From: Ferdinandcohnia humi_A | Lineage (GTDB): Bacteria; Bacillota; Bacilli; Bacillales; Bacillaceae_L | Assembly (NCBI GenBank): GCA_047608075.1 | Contig: JBLKRX010000022.1 | Span: 14,750-78,749 of the forward strand | Reading direction: 5' to 3' | DNA length: 64,000 bases | Shown: positions 59,019 through 64,000 of the stretch, piece after piece | Numbering within the stretch: position 1 is the first letter of the stretch | Layout: each line of letters begins with the position of its first letter | The notes under the pieces: generated by a model | What the model was told of the DNA's origin: nothing | Database searches by the model: none | What the model saw: the letters and a program-made list of their open reading frames with translations, nothing else | Translations under genes and position numbers: made by a program

Positions 59019-60497
59019 TTAGTAAGAAGTATTATTCAAATTAATACTGTTCCTATATAACGAATAGTATGTTTCAATTGCTCTTACGTAAAAATCTAAT
59101 CTTACATTCTCGTTATGCGTATGTTGATTGCAATCATAATTTGAGGTAGGCAGTCCAATGACAGGAGTATTTAATTCCTCGAACAAGTATAATGGTAAAC
59201 TTCCACCTTCTGATGGCATGACAACTACGTCCTCACCAAACACTTCTTTAACTGAACGTATGACATACTGTGCAGTCGTCGATTCCAGACTTGTTCTAGT
59301 AGCAGGAAAACCTGCCTTCTTTTCAATAACTACAATTTTATCTAGATCTTTAATCTCTTGCATAGTTGGGAAATACTCCATCACTGACCAGCCTTGGTTC
59401 ATAATATGAGATTTTAATAATTGATAAATATGTTCTGGATCCATACCTTTGACAAGCCTGACATCAAATTCAGCACTTGCCAGACTTGGAATAATATTTC
59501 TAGCTTCATCACCAACATACCCAGCCGAAATCCCTCTTACATTTAGGGTTGGTAAGTGAATCAATTCTTGTAGAGAACGTCCTTTTATTTCCGCTCCTGA
59601 GATACCAAATCTATCTTTTAATTCCTCTTCCACTCTTGGAATTTTATTTATAATGCTCCTTTCCGTATCAGAAAGTGGAACCACATTATCATAAAAACCT
59701 TTGATTGCAATCATTCCATTGTCATGCTTCATGGATGCGATAAGTGTGGCCATTTGGAAAGCTGCATTAGGTAGGAAATTCCCAAAATGACCACTGTGTA
59801 AGTCAACTAGACCAGTTACAACTCTTATATTAAATTGTAGGATACCTCTAAATCCAAGTTCTACCGTCGGCAAACCACTTTGATGGGTTTCACCAGATGC
59901 AGATATCACCAAATCAGATTTAAACTTTTCTTTGTACTTATTAAGACAATCCTTTAAGCTTGGTGACTCAACTTCCTCCTCACCATCAAAAAGGAATTTC
60001 ACATTAACCGCTAATTCAATCCCTTTTTCGCGCAAATAATCTAGAGCAACTAAAGATGCTATAATAGAATTTTTAGAATCTGCAATAGATCTTGCAAACA
60101 ATCTGTATTTACTTAACGCTTTCTTATCTACTTCACGACCTTCAGAGAGATCCTCCAGTTTTTCTATCAAAGTATCCGATAATAATTCTCGTATAGTCGG
60201 CGTATATGGATCTGAAATCCAATTTTCTGTTTCCACAGGAACCCCGTCAAAATGGCTATAAATTAAGATCGTTTTCGTAGCATTAGGTGACATCATTTCT
60301 CCGTAAACCAACGGCCGATTTGTCGGAGTCTCAATAATTTCTGTATGAATCCCCTTCTCTTCCATTATCCTTTTGAGATACATAGCGTTCTCTCTGATTT
60401 GACTACTATCGTAAACATTGTTAGGTATCCGTGCAAAGTCTACAAGTTCCTCTACCCATTTTTTTAGTTTTACATTTGTTACTACTTCTGTACTCAT
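59019..60497 (-). CDS. M20-family peptidase/deacylase
   Basis: 492 residues, zinc-dependent M20 (ArgE/DapE/PepV) fold, cytoplasmic. YSHFDGVPV (about 80-88) gives the first His-x-Asp pair, ADSKNS the bridging Asp (about 138), and FDGEEEVESP (about 168-177) the catalytic and ligand Glu pair. CNQHTHNENVR near the C-terminus gives the last His. The Asp usually found in the sDt/sDn segment appears replaced: the region reads VISASGETHQSG before the GFRG motif. A lid domain spans about 220-350. It is the first gene of a four-gene operon. Substrate unknown. Confidence 0.88.
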   Translation of the reverse strand: MSTEVVTNVKLKKWVEELVDFARIPNNVYDSSQIRENAMYLKRIMEEKGIHTEIIETPTNRPLVYGEMMSPNATKTILIYSHFDGVPVETENWISDPYTPTIRELLSDTLIEKLEDLSEGREVDKKALSKYRLFARSIADSKNSIIASLVALDYLREKGIELAVNVKFLFDGEEEVESPSLKDCLNKYKEKFKSDLVISASGETHQSGLPTVELGFRGILQFNIRVVTGLVDLHSGHFGNFLPNAAFQMATLIASMKHDNGMIAIKGFYDNVVPLSDTERSIINKIPRVEEELKDRFGISGAEIKGRSLQELIHLPTLNVRGISAGYVGDEARNIIPSLASAEFDVRLVKGMDPEHIYQLLKSHIMNQGWSVMEYFPTMQEIKDLDKIVVIEKKAGFPATRTSLESTTAQYVIRSVKEVFGEDVVVMPSEGGSLPLYLFEELNTPVIGLPTSNYDCNQHTHNENVRLDFYVRAIETYYSLYRNSINLNNTSY

Positions 60498-60632
60498 TAA
60501 CCGTTCCCCCGTTTATTCGTATCAACTATAAGAATATAACATGGTACTAAGCTAACCACTCTTCAATTATTGTCATCTTAATGAGAACAATAAATAAATA
60601 CCTCTCTCCATTATTCTCAATGACTCCATATC

Positions 60633-60686
60633 GACCAAGGGGACGGTTCTTCTGGTTCAAGAACCAGAAGAACCGTCCCCTTGGTA
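60633..60686. repeat. Family A palindrome (CTTCTGG type)
   Basis: GACCAAGGGGACGGTTCTTC and TGGTTC pair with GAACCAGAAGAACCGTCCCC and TTGGTAC. It lies just after the VOC gene stop codon. Confidence 0.92.
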
Positions 60687-60698
60687 CACACAAAGATT

Positions 60699-61094
60699 CT
60701 ATTTTGCATTTTCATCTGGTTGATGAATGCCGAAAATATTTCCTTCCGTATCTACATAGTATCCTTGCCACGCCATTCCAGGCAGAGCATATTTTGGCAG
60801 AGCGACCTTGCCTCCATTAGTAAGAATTTTAGCTTCTGTAGAATCGTAATCTTCCACTCCCATTGTACAAGCATAACCATTCAAAGCCTGATTTGGTTCT
60901 GGGGGAGGGCTTTGTCGTTGCATCAAAGCGCCATTAATTCCAGGAGTATTTTCAGCGCCAGTCACTGCTCCAAAATAAGGCATTCCTGCATAATCACTCC
61001 AGTCTTCAAATGTCCATCCAAATACCTCTCCGTAAAATTTTTTAGCCCGCTCCATGTTATCCACGTGAATTTCGAAATGAATTAATCTACCCAT
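60699..61094 (-). CDS. VOC (glyoxalase-fold) family protein
   Basis: 131 residues, a pair of beta-alpha-beta-beta-beta modules. HFEIHVDNMERAKKFYGEVFGW (first 28 residues) and DTEGNIFGIHQPDE near the end are typical of the 27-kDa-antigen/glyoxalase-like subgroup. No catalytic role can be assigned. AGGAGGG precedes ATG 61094. It is divergent from the SnoaL gene. Confidence 0.87.
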   Translation of the reverse strand: MGRLIHFEIHVDNMERAKKFYGEVFGWTFEDWSDYAGMPYFGAVTGAENTPGINGALMQRQSPPPEPNQALNGYACTMGVEDYDSTEAKILTNGGKVALPKYALPGMAWQGYYVDTEGNIFGIHQPDENAK

Positions 61095-61345
61095 GATTCC
61101 CTCCTAATTTTTCAAAAAACTTTAGTTACCATAAATATCTATAATATATATTTTCTTCCTATTGTTTCAATACTCCTTCTTCATTATCGTATTAAATTTA
61201 AAAAGATATTCATTTGGTAAACTAATCAATCTGAGCACTATGAAAAATCACCTTAATTGTGTTCGACAATTGACATAAATTTGTTTAAAACGTAAACTTC
61301 AATTAATTCTTAAAAGGATTATTCTTGAAAGAGAGGATGAATGAA

Positions 61346-61744
61346 ATGAATAAGGGACAGCAGTTTACATCGACCTTCTCCCTCAAAGAGAAAGCAGTGT
61401 CTTTTCTACAGATGGTAGCTACGGGGAAAGTTCGCGAAGCATATCAGAGTTACATAGGGCCCAGCTTTCGTCACCACAACCCCTATTTCCGTGGAGATGC
61501 TAATTCGCTCATGCTCGCGATGGAAGAGAATGCAATCAAAAACCCTCAAAAGATACTCGAGGTCAAACTTGCTATTCAAGAGGGAAATACAGTTGCGGTT
61601 CATTCCCATGTGAGGCAGAATCCAGATGATCTTGGAGGGGCTGTTGTACATATCTTCCGTTTTCAAGATGACAAAATCGTCGAATTATGGGATATAGGTC
61701 AACCTATACCAGAGGATTCCCCTAACGAGAACGGTATATTTTAA
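61346..61744 (+). CDS. SnoaL-like (NTF2-fold) protein
   Basis: 132 residues from ATG 61346, nine bases after GAGAGG. Cone-shaped NTF2 fold with SFLQMVATGKVREAYQSYI, RHHNPYFRG, HSHVRQNPDD and VHIFRFQDDKIVELWDIGQP, as in small polyketide-cyclase-like proteins of unknown activity. The nearby VOC gene is divergent. Confidence 0.83.
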   Translation: MNKGQQFTSTFSLKEKAVSFLQMVATGKVREAYQSYIGPSFRHHNPYFRGDANSLMLAMEENAIKNPQKILEVKLAIQEGNTVAVHSHVRQNPDDLGGAVVHIFRFQDDKIVELWDIGQPIPEDSPNENGIF

Positions 61745-61806
61745 TGTACTGTATGAATTTGTTGTGATGCGACAAATTTTCACCTAAAAAAGGAAGAATT
61801 CAATTT

Positions 61807-61843
61807 ACACGCATCTCCTTTTTGTTACGTAGGAGGTGCGTGT
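61807..61843. terminator. Strong hairpin after the SnoaL gene
   Basis: ACACGCA-CTCCT pairs with AGGAG-TGCGTGT (12 bp in two blocks). It has only a weak T tail (ACCCTCTTTC), so it may be a terminator or a processed 3' end. The rest of the 61.7-62.1 kb gap shows nothing else. Confidence 0.5.
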
Positions 61844-62069
61844 ACCCTCTTTCATAAAAGCAACTGTCTATGTACAAAATATATCACATAATTGGGGATA
61901 GATAAGCACCCGAACAATTTCAGAATCAAGAAGAGGCAACTTTGATGAAACAGGTAACAACACTAAGTGTGTTTCCGTTACCCAATTAAAGTATAAAACA
62001 TTTTATCCTAAATGAAGATAAGCCGCCAATGGCAGCTGATCCTTTAGTTTTAGTACACACCTTTAACTA

Positions 62070-62918
62070 CTATTGTTTTGGCACTACAGGAACCCATAAT
62101 TCATGTCTTGGCTTATGTTTCGGTGGGTAGTAGCATTCAATACAAGGAATATCAGCAAGTTCATAACCTGAAGTTGGAACCCATTCAGAATATAACCGTT
62201 TCCAGGCCTCCACGATATTCGGAAACACGGCCCAAGTACTATGTTTAATGATAATGGATTCCATACCGCTCGGGACGTCTCCATCATATCTAACTCCCAT
62301 AAAATAAGTAAATTCTTCATCCATTATAGCAGCTTCTTTTCCACAAACACCTAGCAGACTTTCTAGTGTACATTTTGGATCTTCCCAGGACAAATCGATT
62401 AGCTCTTCCATGAATCCATCTTTTTTTGCACTACTCCAAAGAGAGGGAATTGTTTTGAAAGCTCTACTAGTTTTTACTTTATTCCCTTTTCCTATAACTC
62501 GTAAGTCAAAGTCAAGATTTTCAATTCGGTACTCCATTTCCGTGTCTCCTTTTATAGAAATTTGAAACGAGATTCTTGGAAAGGCCTTTAGTTGTACTCC
62601 CATACTACGGGCTTCTGAAGGTTTAATGCCATGTGTCTTATAAAATGCCCTTGAAAAGGAATCAGCAGATTCGTATCCGTATTTTATTGCAAGGTCTATA
62701 ATTCGAATATCGCTCTTTTGAATCTCGAATGCTGCAAGTGTTAGCCGTCTACGCCTTATATATTCCGAAAGAGAAATTCCCGAAATAGATGAAAACATTC
62801 TTGAAAAATGAAACTCAGAACAATATGCTTCCTGAGCAATCTTTTTATAGTCAATAGTAGAATCAAGATTTTCCTCTATGTAATTCAAGGCGTTATTCAT
62901 TCTCTCTAGCCAATCCAT
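62070..62918 (-). CDS. AraC-type regulator with GyrI-like effector domain
   Basis: 282 residues from ATG 62918 with AAGGAGAGG upstream; the frame is open to 63011 but the shorter start fits the family. Residues 1-105 form the AraC double HTH (DYKKIAQEAYCSEFHFSRMFS and IIDLAIKYGYESADSFSRAF). Residues 125-280 form a GyrI/SOUL-type small-molecule-binding domain (YRIENLDFDLRVIGKG, HSTWAVFPN, CIECYYPP). This is the Rob/YkoM-type layout that senses drugs. Confidence 0.92.
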   Translation of the reverse strand: MDWLERMNNALNYIEENLDSTIDYKKIAQEAYCSEFHFSRMFSSISGISLSEYIRRRRLTLAAFEIQKSDIRIIDLAIKYGYESADSFSRAFYKTHGIKPSEARSMGVQLKAFPRISFQISIKGDTEMEYRIENLDFDLRVIGKGNKVKTSRAFKTIPSLWSSAKKDGFMEELIDLSWEDPKCTLESLLGVCGKEAAIMDEEFTYFMGVRYDGDVPSGMESIIIKHSTWAVFPNIVEAWKRLYSEWVPTSGYELADIPCIECYYPPKHKPRHELWVPVVPKQ

Positions 62919-63565
62919 GTTTCCTCTCCTTTCTACTTCTAAATCTATAGAAAATGGAAGTCCTCTGTCCGACATTTCTTGCTCAAAGATGTCGTATATA
63001 AAAACAACCAAATAATTAAATTCTATGATCTTTAATTATTTCCTTCATTTTAACCATAACTGATAGTTTAATAGATTCAACATAAAAAGCATTACTCCTT
63101 CTTGGAATAATGCTACCCTTTCAAATAAATTACAGAATAAAAAACCGAACAACTTATGGATACGGTAGAATCATTTAGAGCTTTGTTAATCGATGGTATT
63201 CCTTAAGTTTTCTGAAAGTTGGCACGGGACAATATAACACCTTTACAATATTGTCTTAACTTGGCTTCGTGAATGTGAACCAACTAATCCCAATAGCTTA
63301 GAGTAATGGATCATTTCGTTCTAAAACGTGTTGAATATTTGTCAGTTCGTTCTTGTGGTACTGAATAGGATGCTCAGAAAGATTTAGAATCCTATAATCA
63401 TGGATGAATATATTAAAATGATGATTTAAAGAATAAACATCACTTTTTGATATTAGAAGAAATTACGGAAAAACTTCATTTTTATCATCCCATATTTGAA
63501 AATCCCTTTCGAAACAGTTTTTCGAACAAAGAGACCTACTTTATCTAAAATTGCTTTTTACTTAC
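62919..63565. other. 650-bp region between the regulator gene and the tRNA terminator
   Basis: A hairpin AGCATTA/TAATGCT (63088-63114) is followed by TTTTTATG on the minus strand, a second terminator-like site. Short open stretches without starts (for example HHFLILEEITEKLHFYHPIF, plus strand, about 63438-63497) suggest old gene debris. Nothing intact is seen. Confidence 0.4.
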
Positions 63566-63602
63566 GAAAAAAGCGATTCCCAATCGTAGGGAAATCGCTT
63601 TA
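63566..63602 (-). terminator. Terminator of the tRNA operon
   Basis: On the minus strand AGCGATT-T-CCC pairs with GGGAATCGCT, followed by TTTTTCG, about 20 bp beyond the last tRNA gene. Confidence 0.9.
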
Positions 63603-63619
63603 TAGAACTATTTGCTTGA

Positions 63620-63700
63620 TACCGGTGGTCGGGGTCGAACCGACACTCCAGAGGAACACGATTTTGAGTCGTGCGCGTCTGCCAATTCCGCCACACCGGC
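63620..63700 (-). tRNA. tRNA-Leu (CAA)
   Basis: Acceptor GCCGGTG with CACCGGT (first pair a G-U wobble), anticodon stem CACGA/TCGTG with loop CTCAAAA (anticodon CAA), class II variable arm TTCCTCTGGAGT, and T-arm with GGTTCGACC. The 3' CCA is not encoded. Confidence 0.96.
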
Positions 63701-63727
63701 AAAATATAAAATTGTTAGATGAATGGA

Positions 63728-63813
63728 TGCCGAGGACCGGAATCGAACCGGTACGGTAGTCACCTACCGCAGGATTTTAAGTCCTGTGCGTCTGCCAGTT
63801 CCGCCACCCCGGC
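63728..63813 (-). tRNA. tRNA-Leu (TAA)
   Basis: Acceptor GCCGGGG/CCTCGGC, anticodon stem CAGGA/TCCTG with loop CTTAAAA (anticodon TAA), long variable arm, T-arm GGTTCGATTCC. CCA is not encoded. Confidence 0.96.
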
Positions 63814-63848
63814 ATATTAAAAATATGCTATGCAACCATATATGAAAT

Positions 63849-63922
<74 letters not shown>

Positions 63923-63924
63923 AT

Positions 63925-63999
63925 TGGAGCGGAAGACGGGATTCGAACCCGCGACCCCCACCTTGGCAAGGTGGTGTTCTACCACTGAACTACTTCCGC
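63925..63999 (-). tRNA. tRNA-Gly (GCC)
   Basis: Acceptor GCGGAAG with CTTCCGC, anticodon stem CCACC/GGTGG with loop TTGCCAA (anticodon GCC), T-arm GGTTCGAATCC, encoded CCA. It lies two bases from tRNA-Cys; the cluster continues beyond the window edge. Confidence 0.96.
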
Positions 64000-64000
64000 A

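Noticed and set aside
31364..60686. CRISPR array
   Set aside because: The repeated palindromes are dispersed at irregular kilobase distances, lack spacers and lie between ordinary genes.
63496..63759. 87-codon plus-strand frame across the Leu tRNA genes
   Set aside because: Antisense to two well-formed tRNAs and their terminator; the peptide is the usual tRNA shadow.

Overview
The window looks like the chromosome of a low-GC, spore-former-type Bacillaceae (Bacillus sensu lato). The evidence is strong AAGGAGG-type ribosome binding sites, CcpA (cre) and PerR operator sequences, MmgE/YqiQ-like methylcitrate enzymes, PadR/HAAS and DUF4179 sigma/anti-sigma pairs, a guanine riboswitch, and a Gly-Cys-Leu-Leu tRNA run resembling the 3' end of the B. 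subtilis trnD cluster. Most genes are on the minus strand. All identifications come from reading the sequence and translations; no database was searched.

Layout. 1-2.1 kb: a poorly coding left edge with a truncated membrane-sensor N-terminus and a LuxR-type HTH remnant. 2.1-7.0 kb: PerR-box-controlled katG, a secreted SGNH hydrolase and a threonine aldolase. 7.0-22.3 kb: a tricarboxylate catabolic region on the minus strand in the order prpF, aconitase, CitA/CitB-type two-component system, tctC-tctB-tctA tripartite importer, prpD, prpB. Beside it are a LysR gene and a divergent RraA-like aldolase plus MFS carrier. No citrate or 2-methylcitrate synthase gene lies in the window, so import of a ready-made tricarboxylate followed by cleavage to pyruvate and succinate is the natural reading. 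22.4-27 kb: a decayed MFS copy, a guanine-riboswitch purine permease, and an ArsR-SRPBCC fusion divergent from an Old Yellow Enzyme with a repeated GTAACATAT motif between them.

27-38.5 kb: an ECF sigma/DUF4179 pair, a racemase divergent from a MocR regulator, a lipid-type operon (MurG/UgtP-like glycosyltransferase, DedA, patatin), a PhoB/large-kinase two-component system, and a GNAT enzyme. 39-47 kb: PadR-HAAS-DUF4173, an MFS exporter behind a probable attenuator leader, TetR divergent from an SpxH-like DsbA-family protein, and a glycosyltransferase with an XRE-AbrB fusion. 47.5-52.6 kb: an ABC exporter with an adjacent intramembrane-sensing kinase and OmpR-type regulator. 53-62.9 kb: a secreted NlpC/P60-like protein that has lost all three catalytic positions, a four-gene M20 peptidase/membrane/HXXEE/DUF4931 operon, two AraC regulators, VOC and SnoaL proteins. 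63.6-64 kb: four tRNA genes.

From 22 kb to 61 kb the intergenic spaces are studded with palindromic repeats built on GGGACGGTTCT (eight complete copies) and on GGGACAGGTTCC (about eight copies). They sit mostly at gene 3' ends, act as terminator-like hairpins, show compensatory changes between the two arms, and supply the same C-terminal peptide and stop codon to two unrelated genes. Neither family occurs in the first 22 kb, where a different 145-bp repeat separates prpB from prpD.
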